Below, piece after piece: positions 19,695 through 32,432 of a DNA stretch of 64,000 nucleotides (positions are counted from its first letter, which is position 1; every line of letters begins with the position of its first letter). Position numbers and translations under genes: made by a program. The notes beneath the pieces were generated by a model. The model worked only from the letters and a program-made list of their open reading frames with translations, did no database searches and had not been told where the DNA came from. Source of the DNA: Pantoea sp. BAV 3049 (lineage in GTDB: Bacteria > Pseudomonadota > Gammaproteobacteria > Enterobacterales > Enterobacteriaceae); NCBI RefSeq assembly GCF_009765445.1, contig NZ_WHOY01000031.1:3753606-3817605 (forward strand), written 5' to 3'.

Positions 19695-20231
19695 GCTGTC
19701 TGACCAGGGTAGCGCAATGCTGCCCTGACTTCACGCTCTCTGCCGCTGACCTTTTTTCCGGGGAAACCGCGGTCACTATTTCCCTTTCCTTCCGGCAATA
19801 TCTGTTTTCCCTGTTGACCCTGATTAGGCGTGTAGCCTGCATACCGTCTTCGTCGTTGAACCCGCTATTCCCTGTGCTCCATTTTGGATCATCGTTTGAA
19901 AAATTCTAATTTAACCGCTCACTTCGCATTATATTTTTTTATGCATTATTTATTTTAGTGCAGCGGGATTTCAGCCGCCAGGGGCCGATTCGCTATTTTT
20001 AAACTGACTTTTTTATTGATACCTGCAGTTTATGTGCGGTTTGGCGCAGATTTGTGGTGAAAAATTCTGGAAACTAAACAGCGTCTCCGCGCTGCACCAT
20101 ACCGATTCGACCCCGTTTAACTTATGGTTAATGGCCGCATTCGGTGGTAAGTTCAGAGCCAGGGTAACGTTTGCGCCAGGCGTGATTTTGCCAGGGCAGG
20201 CACCGGACAACCAGCAAAGCACAGGAATGAT
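19695..20231 (+). promoter_or_regulatory. Long leader and promoter region of gcvTHP
   Basis: This 537-bp gap shows no convincing gene. It is A+T-rich around 19890-20010 and contains CTAAT at about 19906, the core word of GcvA sites in E. coli. In that organism GcvA, GcvR and Lrp bind a similarly long gcvT upstream region. I see no glycine riboswitch. A 67-codon frame at 20032-20235 has no family resemblance or ribosome binding site worth reporting. Confidence 0.5.
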
Positions 20232-21326
20232 ATGACTCAGCAGACCCCCTTGTTCGAACAACATCAGGCTTGCGGCGCACGCATGGTGGATTTCCATGGC
20301 TGGATGATGCCGCTACACTATGGCTCCCAGATGGATGAACATCACGCGGTCCGTACCGATGCCGGTATGTTTGACGTGTCGCACATGACCATTGTCGACC
20401 TGCGTGGAGCCCGCACTCGCGACTTCCTGCGCTACCTCCTTGCCAACGATGTCGCCAAACTGACCCAGCCAGGTAAAGCCCTGTACACCGGAATGCTGAA
20501 TGCTTCGGCTGGCGTAATTGACGATCTGATTGTTTACTTTATGACCGAAGACTTTTTCCGTCTGGTGGTCAACTCTGCTACCCGCGAAAAAGATCTGGCC
20601 TGGATCACCCAACATGCTGAGCCGTTTGGCGTGCAGCTGACTGAGCGTGACGACCTGTCGCTGATTGCCGTGCAGGGCCCGAATGCTCAGGCCAAAGCAC
20701 AGAGCCTGTTTAATGATGCCCAGCGTCAGGCCGTCGCCGGAATGAAGCCCTTCTTTGGCGTGCAGGCAGGGGAGTTGTTTATTGCCACCACGGGTTACAC
20801 CGGTGAAGCCGGTTATGAAATTGCGCTGCCAAACGATCAGGCAGCAGACTTCTGGCAGAAGCTGGTCGCTGCGGGCGTGAAGCCAGCTGGCCTGGGCGCA
20901 CGTGACACCTTGCGTCTGGAAGCGGGGATGAATTTATACGGTCAGGAGATGGATGAGGGGATCTCTCCGCTGGCCGCCAATATGGGGTGGACCGTGGCAT
21001 GGCAGCCTGAAGATCGTGATTTCATTGGTCGTGAAGCGCTGGAAGCCCAGCGTGAAAAGGGCACCGAACAGCTGGTCGGCCTGATCATGACCGAAAAGGG
21101 CGTGCTGCGTAATGAACTGCTGGTGCGTTTTACCGATGCTCAGGGCAATCTGCAGGAAGGGGTGATCACCAGCGGCTCCTTCTCTCCCACTTTAGGGTGC
21201 AGCATTGCGCTGGCCCGCGTCCCTGCGGGGATTGGCGAACAGGCTATCGTACAGATCCGCAACCGTGAAATGCCGGTGAAAGTCACCAAACCGATTTTTG
21301 TTCGCGCCGGTAAACCGGTCGCATAA
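20232..21326 (+). CDS. gcvT: Glycine cleavage system T protein
   Basis: GcvT is the aminomethyltransferase that passes the methylene group from lipoyl-GcvH to tetrahydrofolate, releasing ammonia. It has 364 residues, as in E. coli. Motifs: [19 protein letters not shown] near residue 15, [41 protein letters not shown] and the C-terminal YITSGS-like [12 protein letters not shown]. It is the first gene of gcvTHP. Confidence 0.97.
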   Translation: MTQQTPLFEQHQACGARMVDFHGWMMPLHYGSQMDEHHAVRTDAGMFDVSHMTIVDLRGARTRDFLRYLLANDVAKLTQPGKALYTGMLNASAGVIDDLIVYFMTEDFFRLVVNSATREKDLAWITQHAEPFGVQLTERDDLSLIAVQGPNAQAKAQSLFNDAQRQAVAGMKPFFGVQAGELFIATTGYTGEAGYEIALPNDQAADFWQKLVAAGVKPAGLGARDTLRLEAGMNLYGQEMDEGISPLAANMGWTVAWQPEDRDFIGREALEAQREKGTEQLVGLIMTEKGVLRNELLVRFTDAQGNLQEGVITSGSFSPTLGCSIALARVPAGIGEQAIVQIRNREMPVKVTKPIFVRAGKPVA

Positions 21327-21393
21327 CAGGCAATTAAGCCGCGGGCGGCCCCTGACGGCAAGCCGACCAATAATAACTTCAGGAGAGCTGGCG

Positions 21394-21780
21394 ATGAGCA
21401 ATGTACCAAATGAATTGAAATACCGTGACAGCCACGAGTGGGTGCGTAAAGAAGCCGATGGCACTTACACCGTCGGGATTACCGAACACGCCCAGGAACT
21501 GCTGGGCGATATGGTGTTTGTTGATCTGCCGGATGTGGGCAACACCTACAGCCAGGGCGATGACTGCGCCGTGGCCGAGTCCGTAAAAGCGGCCTCTGAT
21601 ATCTATGCCCCGATCAGCGGTGAAGTGATTGCCGTGAACGATGCGTTGGACGGCGAGCCGGAGCTGGTTAACAGCGCCCCGTATGCGGAAGGCTGGCTGT
21701 TCCGTATTAAAGCCAGCAATGAATCTGAACTGGATTCACTGCTGGATGCCGATGCTTATAAAACCAGCATCGACGAATAA
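21394..21780 (+). CDS. gcvH: Glycine cleavage system H protein
   Basis: GcvH carries the lipoyl arm that shuttles the aminomethyl group between GcvP, GcvT and Lpd. From the ATG at 21394 (AGGAGAG site) it has 128 residues. The lipoylated lysine is in AESVKAASD near residue 64. A longer frame from 21298 overlaps gcvT and is rejected. Confidence 0.97.
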   Translation: MSNVPNELKYRDSHEWVRKEADGTYTVGITEHAQELLGDMVFVDLPDVGNTYSQGDDCAVAESVKAASDIYAPISGEVIAVNDALDGEPELVNSAPYAEGWLFRIKASNESELDSLLDADAYKTSIDE

Positions 21781-21803
21781 CCCGTAATCAGGATTTGTTG
21801 CTA

Positions 21804-24677
21804 ATGACCCAGACTCTCAGCCAGCTTGAACACACCGGCGCGTTTATCGAACGCCATATCGGCCCATCGCAGGAGCAGCAGAGTGCGATGTTAAATGCCA
21901 CCGGTGCCCGCTCTCTCACCGACCTGATCGCCTCTATCGTACCAGCGGATATTCAGCTGCCTGGTCCACCGGCGATCGGTGATGCCCTGACTGAGCATCA
22001 GGCACTGGCGGAGCTGAAGGCCATTGCCAGTCAGAACCTGTGTTACAAATCCTATATCGGCATGGGTTACACCCCGGTGCTCACCCCGCCGGTGATCCTG
22101 CGTAATATGCTGGAAAATCCGGGCTGGTACACCGCTTACACCCCTTATCAGCCGGAAGTGTCCCAGGGGCGTCTTGAGGCGCTGCTTAATTTCCAACAGG
22201 TCACGCTGGATCTGACCGGTCTGGATATCGCTTCTGCCTCACTGCTGGACGAAGCGACAGCCGCCGCTGAAGCGATGGCGATGGCGAAGCGCGTCAGCAA
22301 GCTGAAGGGGGCCAATCGCTTCTTCGTGGCTGATGATATTCACCCGCAAACACTGGATGTGGTGCGCACCCGTGCAGAAACCTTTGGTTTCGAGGTATTG
22401 GTCGATAAGGCGGAGAAAGTGCTGGATCACCAGCAAGTGTTTGGCGTGCTGTTACAACAGGTCGGCACAACTGGAGAAGCGCATGACTACACCAGCCTGA
22501 TTGCTGAGCTGAAAGAGCGCAAGGCGATCGTCGCTGTTGCGGCTGACTTTATGTCGCTGGTCCTGCTGCAGGCTCCGGGTAAACAGGGTGCGGATATCGT
22601 GTTCGGTTCCGCTCAGCGCTTTGGCGTGCCAATGGGCTACGGCGGTCCACACGCGGCCTTCTTTGCCGCCCGCGACGAGCACAAACGTTCTATGCCGGGT
22701 CGTATCATCGGCGTTTCCCGCGATGCCGCAGGGAACACTGCGTTGCGTATGGCGATGCAGACCCGGGAGCAACACATCCGCCGCGAGAAAGCGAATTCCA
22801 ACATCTGTACCTCTCAGGTGCTGCTGGCCAACATCGCCAGCCTGTATGCCGTGTTCCACGGACCGGTGGGGCTGAAGCGCATCGCTTCACGTATTCACCG
22901 CCTGACCGATATTCTGGCGGCGGGCCTGCAGAAAGGTGGCCTGACGCTGCGCCATCAGCACTGGTTCGATACCCTGACAGTGGAAGTGGCCGACAAAGCT
23001 GCGGTGCTGGATCGCGCGCTGAGTTTTGGTGTCAACCTGCGCACTGATATCCATAACGCCGTTGGCATCACCCTGAATGAAACCACGCTGCGCGAAGATG
23101 TCGCCGCGCTGTTCTCTATTCTGCTGGGTGAAAACCACGGCCTGGATATTGACCAGTTAGATGCTGCTGTCGCGGCAAACAGCCAGTCAGTGCCAGCTGC
23201 GTTGCTGCGTCAGGACGCGATCCTCAGCCACCCGGTCTTCAACCGTCATCACAGCGAAACTGAGATGATGCGTTACATGCACAGCCTGGAGCGCAAAGAT
23301 CTGGCGCTGAACCAGGCGATGATCCCGCTGGGATCGTGCACCATGAAACTGAACGCCGCAGCAGAGATGATCCCTGTCACCTGGCCGGAGTTCTCCGAGC
23401 TGCATCCATTCTGCCCGGCCGATCAGGCTACCGGCTATCTGCAGATGATCGGTCAGCTTTCCCAGTGGCTGGTGCAGCTGACCGGTTATGATGCACTGTG
23501 CATGCAGCCTAACTCCGGCGCACAGGGCGAATATGCTGGTTTACTGGCAATCCGTCGCTACCATGAAAGTCGCAATGAAGGCGGGCGTAATATCTGCCTG
23601 ATCCCAAGCTCTGCGCACGGCACCAACCCGGCTTCTGCGCAGATGGCGGGGATGGAAGTCGTAGTGGTTGCCTGTGACAAGCAGGGTAACATCGACCTGC
23701 ACGACCTGCGGGTAAAAGCTGAACAGACCGGCGACGCGCTCTCCTGCATCATGGTGACTTACCCGTCGACTCACGGTGTGTATGAAGAAACTATCCGCGA
23801 GGTTTGTCAGATCGTTCATCAGTACGGCGGCCAGGTTTATCTGGACGGCGCGAACATGAATGCGCAGGTCGGTATCACCACGCCGGGCTACATTGGCGCG
23901 GATGTTTCACACCTCAACCTGCATAAAACTTTCTGTATCCCGCACGGCGGCGGCGGTCCAGGTATGGGCCCAATCGGCGTGAAAGCCCACCTGGCCCCGT
24001 TTGTGCCGGGCCACAGTGTGGTGCAGATTGATGGCGTGCTGACGCAGCAGGGCGCTGTTTCTGCCGCACCGTTCGGCAGTGCGTCCATCCTGCCAATCAG
24101 CTGGATGTACATTCGTATGATGGGCGCGGAAGGTCTGAAGCAGGCCAGCTCTGTGGCTATCCTTAATGCTAACTACATCGCTACCCGCCTGCAGTCAGCC
24201 TATCCAATCCTCTACACCGGTCGTGACGGTCGCGTGGCGCACGAATGTATTCTGGATATTCGTCCGCTGAAAGAGCAGACCGGTATCAGCGAGCTGGATA
24301 TTGCCAAGCGCCTGATTGACTATGGCTTCCATGCGCCGACGATGTCCTTCCCGGTGGCCGGAACGCTGATGGTTGAGCCAACCGAATCGGAAAGCAAAAT
24401 TGAGCTGGACCGCTTTATCGATGCGATGCTGTCAATCCGCATGGAAATCGGTCGCGTGGCAGCAGGTGAATGGCCTGCGGAAGATAATCCGCTGGTCAAT
24501 GCACCGCACACGCAGATGGAAATTGTTGGCGAGTGGTCACACCCGTACACCCGCGAGCTGGCGGTCTTCCCGACAGGCAGTGAAAACAAATACTGGCCAA
24601 CCGTTAAACGTCTTGATGACGTTTACGGCGACCGTAACCTGTTCTGCTCCTGCGTACCGATGAGCGAATACGAGTAG
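21804..24677 (+). CDS. gcvP: Glycine dehydrogenase (decarboxylating), P protein
   Basis: GcvP is the PLP enzyme that decarboxylates glycine and loads GcvH. It has 957 residues from the ATG at 21804, as in E. coli. The fused N- and C-terminal halves are both present. The PLP lysine lies in [20 protein letters not shown] near residue 706-725. Other conserved stretches are [14 protein letters not shown] and [15 protein letters not shown]. It is 23 bp after gcvH and ends the operon. Confidence 0.98.
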   Translation: MTQTLSQLEHTGAFIERHIGPSQEQQSAMLNATGARSLTDLIASIVPADIQLPGPPAIGDALTEHQALAELKAIASQNLCYKSYIGMGYTPVLTPPVILRNMLENPGWYTAYTPYQPEVSQGRLEALLNFQQVTLDLTGLDIASASLLDEATAAAEAMAMAKRVSKLKGANRFFVADDIHPQTLDVVRTRAETFGFEVLVDKAEKVLDHQQVFGVLLQQVGTTGEAHDYTSLIAELKERKAIVAVAADFMSLVLLQAPGKQGADIVFGSAQRFGVPMGYGGPHAAFFAARDEHKRSMPGRIIGVSRDAAGNTALRMAMQTREQHIRREKANSNICTSQVLLANIASLYAVFHGPVGLKRIASRIHRLTDILAAGLQKGGLTLRHQHWFDTLTVEVADKAAVLDRALSFGVNLRTDIHNAVGITLNETTLREDVAALFSILLGENHGLDIDQLDAAVAANSQSVPAALLRQDAILSHPVFNRHHSETEMMRYMHSLERKDLALNQAMIPLGSCTMKLNAAAEMIPVTWPEFSELHPFCPADQATGYLQMIGQLSQWLVQLTGYDALCMQPNSGAQGEYAGLLAIRRYHESRNEGGRNICLIPSSAHGTNPASAQMAGMEVVVVACDKQGNIDLHDLRVKAEQTGDALSCIMVTYPSTHGVYEETIREVCQIVHQYGGQVYLDGANMNAQVGITTPGYIGADVSHLNLHKTFCIPHGGGGPGMGPIGVKAHLAPFVPGHSVVQIDGVLTQQGAVSAAPFGSASILPISWMYIRMMGAEGLKQASSVAILNANYIATRLQSAYPILYTGRDGRVAHECILDIRPLKEQTGISELDIAKRLIDYGFHAPTMSFPVAGTLMVEPTESESKIELDRFIDAMLSIRMEIGRVAAGEWPAEDNPLVNAPHTQMEIVGEWSHPYTRELAVFPTGSENKYWPTVKRLDDVYGDRNLFCSCVPMSEYE

Positions 24678-24700
24678 TTCTGCTGATTTTTGACTACAGT

Positions 24701-24730
24701 AAAAAGGGCACATGACGTGCCCTTTTTTTA
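24701..24730 (+). terminator. Rho-independent terminator of gcvTHP
   Basis: AAAAGGGCAC and GTGCCCTTTT form a perfect 10-bp stem around ATGAC, followed by a T-run, 24 bp after gcvP. Confidence 0.93.
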
Positions 24731-24744
24731 TTGCGGAGTGGCAG

Positions 24745-25488
24745 ATGAAAATCGCATTAGTGACCGGAGGCAGCCGGGGTATTGGCCGGGCTACCAGTAT
24801 TCTGCTGGCCCGTCAGGGATACTGTGTGGTGGTGAATTACCATCGGCATAAGGAAGCTGCGGAAGAGGTCGTAAAGATTATCCATCAGCACAGTGGCCAG
24901 GGATTTACCCTGCAGGCGGACATTGCAGATGAGGAGCAGGTGATGGCGATGTTCCGGCAGATCGACAGCCTGCCAGGGACGCTGAGCGTGCTGGTGAACA
25001 ATGCCGGGATCCTGTTTCAGCAGTCAACGGTTGAGCAACTGACGGCGGAGAGGATTAACCGGATGTTTGCCACCAATGTGACCGGGACTTTCTTGTGCTG
25101 TCGCGAGGCGGTTAAAAGGATGGGGTGCCATCATGGGGGAGAAGGTGGGGCGATTGTTAATGTGTCCTCTGCTGCTGCCCGTACTGGTGCGCCGGGAGAA
25201 TACGTAGATTACGCAGCCTCCAAAGGCGCGATGGATACGCTGACCAGAGGATTATCGCTGGAAGTGGCAGCGCACGGCATCCGCGTAAATGGCGTGCGGC
25301 CCGGTTTTATTTACACAGAAATGCATGCCGACGGCGGTGAACCGGGCAGGGTGGATCGTGTGGCTCCGGTTATTCCGATGCAGCGTGGCGGCCAGCCGGA
25401 AGAGATCGCTCAGGCTATCAGCTGGCTCCTGAGCGAAGAGGCCTCCTACGTCACCGGCACCTTTATTGATGCGGCCGGTGGGCGTTAA
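24745..25488 (+). CDS. ygfF: Short-chain dehydrogenase YgfF
   Basis: This 247-residue classical SDR oxidoreductase has the same length as E. coli YgfF. It shows the cofactor motif TGGSRGIGRA near residue 7-16, NNAGIL, a catalytic Ser in NVSSAAA and the YxxxK pair in YVDYAASKG. The Arg after the Gly-rich motif suggests NADP use. The start at 24745 follows GGAG; the frame open from 24712 runs through the gcv terminator. The substrate is unknown. Confidence 0.92.
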   Translation: MKIALVTGGSRGIGRATSILLARQGYCVVVNYHRHKEAAEEVVKIIHQHSGQGFTLQADIADEEQVMAMFRQIDSLPGTLSVLVNNAGILFQQSTVEQLTAERINRMFATNVTGTFLCCREAVKRMGCHHGGEGGAIVNVSSAAARTGAPGEYVDYAASKGAMDTLTRGLSLEVAAHGIRVNGVRPGFIYTEMHADGGEPGRVDRVAPVIPMQRGGQPEEIAQAISWLLSEEASYVTGTFIDAAGGR

Positions 25489-25516
25489 AAGAACGGAGTC
25501 TTCGGTCAGATAGATT

Positions 25517-25536
25517 GGTCGCCATATATGGCGACC
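25517..25536. repeat. Perfect 20-bp palindrome between ygfF and bglA
   Basis: GGTCGCCATA is directly followed by its exact reverse complement. The palindrome sits in the 58-bp gap between the convergent genes ygfF and bglA and is followed on the plus strand by CGCTTTTT. It may work as a two-way terminator or be a member of a dispersed palindromic repeat family. Confidence 0.7.
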
Positions 25537-25546
25537 CTGCGCTTTT

Positions 25547-27025
<1,479 letters not shown>

Positions 27026-28540
27026 TCAGGCCTGTGAAGGTTTCAGTGAACTGGTGCTGCGCGCTTTATCCCCCGGCTGCTCTTTAAATCCGGCAAACCA
27101 GGTGAACACCGCGCCCAGCGCAAAGGCCACGCTGATTGACAGCAGGAAGCCGATAAACTGTGGCATGTGCCCCTCTTTGAAAAACACTGGCAGCACCGCA
27201 ATGCCCGGCAGACAGTAACTCCAGGAGACGGCATTAAAGAATCCGGCCACGGCTCCCCCGACGGCTCCGGCCAGGCAACCGCAGATCATTGGCCGCTTCA
27301 GCCGCAGCGCTACGCCATAGATTGCCGGTTCGGTAATACCAAACAGCGCGGTCATGCCTGCTGACAGAGCGATCCGTTTCATTTCGGCATCTTTCGCTTT
27401 AAGCCAGACGCCGAAGGTGGCTCCGGCCATCGCAAAGACCGGAGAGGCCTGCAGTCCGGTAAAAGTGTCGTAACCCAGCGTGGCATAGTTACCGACGGTG
27501 ACCGGTGTAATCCCCCAGTGAACGCCCAACGTCACCAGCGGCATCCACAGTGCGCCAACCACAAATCCGGCTATCGGCGGGCTGAGGTGGTACAGCGTGT
27601 TGTAAACGCCGCCGATTGCGCCGCCTATCGCATTCCCAATCGGCCCGAAGGCCAGCAGCGTCATCGGCACCATGATTGCGATGCAGAACAGCGGCGTGAA
27701 CAGGTTGCGGATCACCAGCGGCAAAATGCGCTCAAAGAAGTGCTGAACATACGACATCACCCAGACCATCAGGATGATCGGGATCACTGAGGCGGTGTAA
27801 GTCAGATATTTTACCGGAATGCCGAAGAAATCCAGCGTCGGTGCATTAACCGGAATTCCCACAACTTCCACCAGAATTTTGGCGATGTCCGGGGTCGCGA
27901 TCGCTTCTTTCATCAGTTGCTGCATGGCGGGATCTGCCGAGTTCGCCAGTACGATTTTGTTGGCGGCCAGCATGTTCATATAATCCGGACTGATCAGTGC
28001 ACAGGCTGCAATTACGGCGGTGAAAGGGTTAACGTTAAATTTCTTTGCGGCGGTGAAGGCCACCATTACCGGCAGGAAAGTAAAGCCGGTCCACGAGACT
28101 AAATTCAGAATGCGATACGCGCCGCTGGCCTGATCCATCCAGCCCAGCGCGGTGACCAGTGAGAGGATACCCTGCAGCACGCCACAGGCCGCCAGCGGAT
28201 AGAGGAACGGGGCGAAAATACTGGAGATAATGTCCATCAGGCGGCTGACGATGCCCACGTTCGGGGCAGCCATTGCGGCATTATCATCAATATTGACCCG
28301 CTTCAGCACGGCCTGAAAGGCCTCGCCGACATGATTGCCAATCACCACCTGTAACTGGCCACTGGCTTCAATTACGGTAATAACACCTTTCACCCGTTTT
28401 AATTGATCTTTATTAACTTCATCGTGGCTTTTTAATATAAACCGCAGTCTTGTGGCACAATGTGTGATATTGATCACATTAGCATTGCCGCCAATCAATT
28501 CAATAATCTCCTCAGCAGCCTTATCGTAATTCAGAGCCAT
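27026..28540 (-). CDS. Beta-glucoside-type PTS permease, EIIBC
   Basis: This 504-residue protein has an N-terminal EIIB domain with the phosphocysteine in NITHCATRLRF near residue 26, followed by a EIIC membrane domain with about ten hydrophobic segments and the GITEPAIYGV motif near residue 390. It belongs to the Glc/BglF-like family but lacks the C-terminal EIIA domain, so it should take phosphate from the shared EIIA-Glc (Crr). The neighbouring bglA makes a beta-glucoside the probable substrate, as for AscF-like systems. The start at 28540 has GAGGAA; a 10-codon longer frame is rejected. Confidence 0.88.
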   Translation of the reverse strand: MALNYDKAAEEIIELIGGNANVINITHCATRLRFILKSHDEVNKDQLKRVKGVITVIEASGQLQVVIGNHVGEAFQAVLKRVNIDDNAAMAAPNVGIVSRLMDIISSIFAPFLYPLAACGVLQGILSLVTALGWMDQASGAYRILNLVSWTGFTFLPVMVAFTAAKKFNVNPFTAVIAACALISPDYMNMLAANKIVLANSADPAMQQLMKEAIATPDIAKILVEVVGIPVNAPTLDFFGIPVKYLTYTASVIPIILMVWVMSYVQHFFERILPLVIRNLFTPLFCIAIMVPMTLLAFGPIGNAIGGAIGGVYNTLYHLSPPIAGFVVGALWMPLVTLGVHWGITPVTVGNYATLGYDTFTGLQASPVFAMAGATFGVWLKAKDAEMKRIALSAGMTALFGITEPAIYGVALRLKRPMICGCLAGAVGGAVAGFFNAVSWSYCLPGIAVLPVFFKEGHMPQFIGFLLSISVAFALGAVFTWFAGFKEQPGDKARSTSSLKPSQA

Positions 28541-28697
28541 GATTATTCCTCGCCAGGGTACACTCATCACGTGGGAAAAAATTCTCCGGGATGTTCGGTT
28601 TTGTTATTATTTCGAGTGTAACAAGGTGGCGAAGAATGTCACGATATAACAAATTCACCCGCAGGTGATTTGTCACATCAAAAAAACAGGATGTTTT

Positions 28698-29426
28698 TTA
28701 TTTCAGCAGGCTGGCGAGTTGACGACCAATGGTTTCCAGAATATAGATCACTGGCACCTGAGTGGTGACGTCATACTCCCCGGCCATGCGCAGCTGTGGC
28801 ATATGGTACGAGAGATTGAAGTCGGCCATGCGGGCCAGCGAGGAGTTATCATTATTGGTAATTGAAATCACCTGGCAGTGATGAAGGCTGAATTGCGTGG
28901 CCAGACGCAATATCTCCGGCGTTTCACCTGAAACAGATAATATAATCGCTACCGCGTCTTTATACATATCACTGTTAACCGGATAATAAGGATCATCAAT
29001 GTAACTACTGAACTTACCGACATTGGAGAAAAAACGCGCGCCATATTTTCCTAAAGTACCGGAGGTTCCGGCACCGACAAATATAATACGTTCAGCTTTA
29101 ATCAGATGCTCGACCGCTTCCGCTATTAATGTTTCGAACTCGGTATTATTAATACTTTTAAAAAAACTGACGATTTCGCTGATTCCGGACTGGCCCGGAA
29201 GCTGCTGTTCCTGCTCAAGGTACAATTTAAAACGAATACGAAATTCGGAATAGCCATCGCAATTCATCTTCCGGCAAAACCGCAGCACGGTGGTGGTGGA
29301 GACCGCGGCGGCATCGGCCAGCTCGCGAATGGTCATATACATGACCTTGTCACGATTTTTTATCGCATAGTTGTAGACCTGCAGTTCCAGGCCGTTCAGG
29401 GTGGCAAGGTTATGATGGGTAAACAT
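28698..29426 (-). CDS. RpiR-family transcriptional regulator
   Basis: This protein (about 242 residues) has an N-terminal RpiR helix-turn-helix (TIRELADAAAVSTTTVLRFCRKM, about residues 32-54) and a C-terminal SIS sugar-phosphate-binding domain (FVGAGTSGTLGKYGARFF; LSVSGETPEIL). It is upstream of and co-oriented with the PTS and bglA genes and probably controls them in response to a phosphosugar. The gap to the PTS gene contains an imperfect inverted repeat AAATTCACC/GGTGATTT (28652-28672), a candidate operator or attenuating hairpin. I chose the ATG at 29426, which matches the usual family start; an in-frame ATG at 29474 would add 16 residues. Confidence 0.83.
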   Translation of the reverse strand: MFTHHNLATLNGLELQVYNYAIKNRDKVMYMTIRELADAAAVSTTTVLRFCRKMNCDGYSEFRIRFKLYLEQEQQLPGQSGISEIVSFFKSINNTEFETLIAEAVEHLIKAERIIFVGAGTSGTLGKYGARFFSNVGKFSSYIDDPYYPVNSDMYKDAVAIILSVSGETPEILRLATQFSLHHCQVISITNNDNSSLARMADFNLSYHMPQLRMAGEYDVTTQVPVIYILETIGRQLASLLK

Positions 29427-29735
29427 AGCGGCGCTCAAATTCCGGAGAATCACTACCTTAGCAGATTTTGCCATTCTGAGGCAGGCGTTTTACCCGTGCC
29501 ATCCACCGTGTCATCTCCGCGAAATCTGCCGAACCTATAGTTATGTGCTGTTCGTGTTACAGGCATTCACAGTTTATTTTTAGCTTACATGTGTACTCTG
29601 AAATCATTCTCAGCTACGCTAATCGTGCTCAATTTTCGGGCGTGCTGGCCAATACTCAGAGTCAGTACCGAGCGTTGATTTTACGTATCTTGCGCGGTCA
29701 ATAAGCCCGCTTCAGAGTAGGGAGAGTATGAGAAT
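29427..29735. promoter_or_regulatory. Divergent promoter region between rpiR-type gene and trhA
   Basis: This 309-bp gap separates two divergent genes and should hold both promoters. No tRNA, small ORF or clear operator palindrome was seen. A GGGAGAG ribosome binding site for trhA is at its right end. Confidence 0.4.
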
Positions 29736-30389
29736 ATGGCCGAAAAAACGTTATTAGCGCACGGCTATTCCCTTGCCGAGGAAGTGGCAAACAGCATCAG
29801 CCACGGCATTGGTTTTATTTTTGGTATCGTCGGTCTGGTGTTGCTACTGATCCAGGCGGTAGACAGCCAGGCTGACATCATGGCGATCATCAGCTACAGC
29901 CTGTATGGCGGCAGTATGATCCTGCTGTTTCTGGCTTCCACCCTTTATCATGCGATTCCACACCAGCGGGCGAAATACTGGCTTAAAAAGCTGGATCACT
30001 GCGCTATCTATATTTTGATAGCGGGCACTTACACTCCTTTTTTACTGGTCGGTCTGAAGTCGCCGTTGGCACACGGACTGATGGTGATTATCTGGAGCCT
30101 GGCGCTGATTGGGGTGTTGTTCAAACTGGCGTTTGTTCACCGCTTTGAGGCGCTGTCGGTGATCACCTATCTGCTGATGGGTTGGCTGTCGCTGATTGTT
30201 ATCTATCAGTTGGCCATTAAGCTCTCACCGGGAGGTGTCTGGCTGCTGGCGGCGGGCGGGGTGATTTATTCGCTGGGGGTGATCTTTTATGTCTCGAAGC
30301 GGATCCCGTATAACCACGCGATTTGGCATGGGTTCGTGCTGGGCGGCAGCATCTGCCACTTCCTGGCTATCTATCTCTATGTTTCGTGA
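29736..30389 (+). CDS. trhA: Hemolysin III family membrane protein TrhA (YqfA)
   Basis: This 217-residue inner-membrane protein has seven hydrophobic helices and the PAQR/hemolysin III signatures: [12 protein letters not shown] near residue 16-27, [22 protein letters not shown] and [14 protein letters not shown]. coli TrhA (YqfA, 219 residues) is reported to help membrane lipid homeostasis. The conserved His and Asp residues fit a metal site. It is monocistronic. Confidence 0.93.
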   Translation: MAEKTLLAHGYSLAEEVANSISHGIGFIFGIVGLVLLLIQAVDSQADIMAIISYSLYGGSMILLFLASTLYHAIPHQRAKYWLKKLDHCAIYILIAGTYTPFLLVGLKSPLAHGLMVIIWSLALIGVLFKLAFVHRFEALSVITYLLMGWLSLIVIYQLAIKLSPGGVWLLAAGGVIYSLGVIFYVSKRIPYNHAIWHGFVLGGSICHFLAIYLYVS

Positions 30390-30564
30390 TGAATGGGCAA
30401 TGATTCAGATGCTAAAGGTGAGATGAACAGGCAACGACTCATAGGCCAAAGGTGAGTCAGTCCTTTAACAGACCGACTCACCGCGCAGGGACTGATTTTG
30501 ATAATGCAGAGACTATTTTCATCAAGCTCAGTTTTTATTAACTTACCCGGATGGCTTCGTCAGG

Positions 30565-31545
30565 TTAACTCAGCTCGTACGGCAGCGGCTGGATCGTCAG
30601 CTTGCCGCCATCATCACCCTGCACACGCAGCTCGCTGTCTGGTTCCAGGTCATTATTCAGCACCGCCTGAACCCAAACCTCACCGTTATCCAGTTGGCAA
30701 GCCGACAGAATAGTTCCGGTGCGACGCCAGTTTTCTCCCAGCTTCATTTCCAGCGAGTCATTAGCGGCGGGAACTCGCCCGGCGCTCCCGGCCAGCCAGA
30801 ACAGCGCACGCTTGTTGGCACCACGGAATTTTGCACGGGCAACCATCTCCTGACCGGTGTAGCAGCCTTTCTTAAAGCTGATGGCATCCAGCGCCTGAAG
30901 ATTGGTGGCCTGCGGAATAAACTGCGCGCTGGTCACGTCATCAATTACCGGGAAACCGGCTTCAATATTCAGTGCCAGCCACTGGGCGCTGTCGGTCAGC
31001 TGCGCCTGCCCGTCCAGCGCTTCGCGCAGAGCCAGGGCTTTATCACGGTGAGTGACCAGCAGGAAACGCTCAGCGGGCAGGGCAAACCATAACAGGGTGG
31101 TATCATCCTGCTGCACCACCGGAGTTTCAGCATCCGGCAGCGTGTCAAAGAAGCTGGCTAAAGCTGTGCGTGCCTGAAAGCCAGCCACGCCGAGCAGTAT
31201 GACTTCGTCATCGGCGGCGATGGTGACTTTGGAGAACACGGCATATTTTTTCAGTTCGGTAATCTGCGTGTCGCGCAGGCTGCGGCGCACCAGATAGGCA
31301 AGTCCCTCACCGCGATGGAACAGGCGCAGGTTGCTCCACATTTTGCCTTTGGCATCACAATGGGCAGCAGGGAGGTGGTCAGCCGCACCCAGTGCAGCCA
31401 CATCCAGCGTCACCTGACCCTGCAGGTAGCTGACGCGATCTGCGCCGGTAACGTTAACCAACGCCCACTCTTCCAGCGAGATCAGCGTAAGCGGCAGGCG
31501 TGCCGAGGCCGCAGGTTGACGAGGCGGAAAAGATAAAGTCGGCAT
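30565..31545 (-). CDS. ygfZ: tRNA-modifying / Fe-S maintenance protein YgfZ
   Basis: YgfZ is a folate-binding protein related to GcvT that supports repair or assembly of some Fe-S enzymes such as MiaB. It has 326 residues, as in E. coli. The diagnostic motif [12 protein letters not shown] with the essential Cys is near residue 225-236. It is divergent from sdhE, as in E. coli. Confidence 0.96.
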   Translation of the reverse strand: MPTLSFPPRQPAASARLPLTLISLEEWALVNVTGADRVSYLQGQVTLDVAALGAADHLPAAHCDAKGKMWSNLRLFHRGEGLAYLVRRSLRDTQITELKKYAVFSKVTIAADDEVILLGVAGFQARTALASFFDTLPDAETPVVQQDDTTLLWFALPAERFLLVTHRDKALALREALDGQAQLTDSAQWLALNIEAGFPVIDDVTSAQFIPQATNLQALDAISFKKGCYTGQEMVARAKFRGANKRALFWLAGSAGRVPAANDSLEMKLGENWRRTGTILSACQLDNGEVWVQAVLNNDLEPDSELRVQGDDGGKLTIQPLPYELS

Positions 31546-31764
31546 GATGTATTCCTGATTTAAGGTAAACCCTGCCAGTCATGTTAAAAGAGCCGACCGG
31601 CTTTGCAACCTGTTTCCTGGAAACGACGCACAAAACGTGTGATAACCCTGCAACACATGCACCTGCTTTGCGAAGCGGCACAAAAGCAGAAAATTGCTGC
31701 ATCAACATCCCGGCGAAAAAGCGTTACACTAGCCAGCATGTTTGACTGACTGACGATGGAAAAA

Positions 31765-32031
31765 ATGGATATTAGTAATAAAGCCCGCGTTCACTGGGCC
31801 TGCCGTCGCGGCATGCGTGAACTGGATATCTCCATCATGCCGTTTTTCGAGTATGAATATGATTCACTGAGCGACAGCGATAAACATGTGTTTGTTCGCC
31901 TGCTGGAGAGTGACGATCCCGATTTGTTCAACTGGCTGATGAATCACGGCGAACCGGCCGATGCTGAACTGAAGCGAATGGTGCACCTGATCCAGCAGCG
32001 AAACCAGCAACGTGGCCCTGTGGCACTCTGA
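31765..32031 (+). CDS. sdhE: FAD assembly factor SdhE
   Basis: SdhE (YgfY, CptB) promotes covalent FAD attachment to succinate dehydrogenase and fumarate reductase. With the ATG at 31765 it has 88 residues, as in E. coli; an ATG three codons earlier is possible. The RGxxE motif is visible in RRGMRELD near residue 14-18, and the C-terminal half contains [16 protein letters not shown]. The gene overlaps ygfX by 20 bp. Confidence 0.95.
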   Translation: MDISNKARVHWACRRGMRELDISIMPFFEYEYDSLSDSDKHVFVRLLESDDPDLFNWLMNHGEPADAELKRMVHLIQQRNQQRGPVAL

Positions 32032-32419
32032 TCTGCGGGTCTCCTGGCGTGCGCAATGGGTCTCGCTGCTGCTGCATGGTGTGGTGATCCTGTTGCTGCT
32101 GCTGGCTCCCTGGCCTGCCAGCTACACGGTGGTGTGGATGTTACTGCTGACGCTGGTGGTGTTCGAGTGCGTGCGCAGCCAGCGGCGTATTCGCAGCCGG
32201 GAAGGGGATATTGCCCTGCTGGAAGGACGGCAAATGCAGTGGCGCCAGAAACGCTGGCAAATCTGCGGGCGGCCGTGGATGACCCGACAGGCGATCCTGC
32301 TGGCGCTACGTACGCCCAGAGGCGAGCAGGAAAAGCTGTGGCTGGTGCGCGACAGTATGGCCGAGGAGGAATGGCGGCAACTGCGACAGCAACTGCTCAG
32401 TGCTGGACATGCCGCTTAG
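32012..32419 (+). CDS. ygfX: YgfX (CptA), inner-membrane partner of SdhE
   Basis: This 135-residue protein has the same length as E. coli YgfX/CptA. Two hydrophobic helices lie at about residues 17-33 and 36-52, followed by a soluble tail. It begins at a GTG inside the end of sdhE, giving a 20-bp overlap and probable translational coupling. In E. coli the pair was proposed as a toxin-antitoxin system, but SdhE's established role is flavinylation. Confidence 0.92.
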   Translation: MALWHSDLRVSWRAQWVSLLLHGVVILLLLLAPWPASYTVVWMLLLTLVVFECVRSQRRIRSREGDIALLEGRQMQWRQKRWQICGRPWMTRQAILLALRTPRGEQEKLWLVRDSMAEEEWRQLRQQLLSAGHAA

Positions 32420-32432
32420 ACGGCTGGCAGGA

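Noticed and set aside
19695-20231. Glycine riboswitch before gcvTHP
   Set aside because: No tandem aptamer-like sequence or conserved core was seen, and enterobacterial gcv operons use GcvA/GcvR and Lrp.
20032-20235. 67-codon frame just upstream of gcvT, overlapping its start
   Set aside because: No family resemblance or strong ribosome binding site. The region is better explained as the long gcv regulatory leader.
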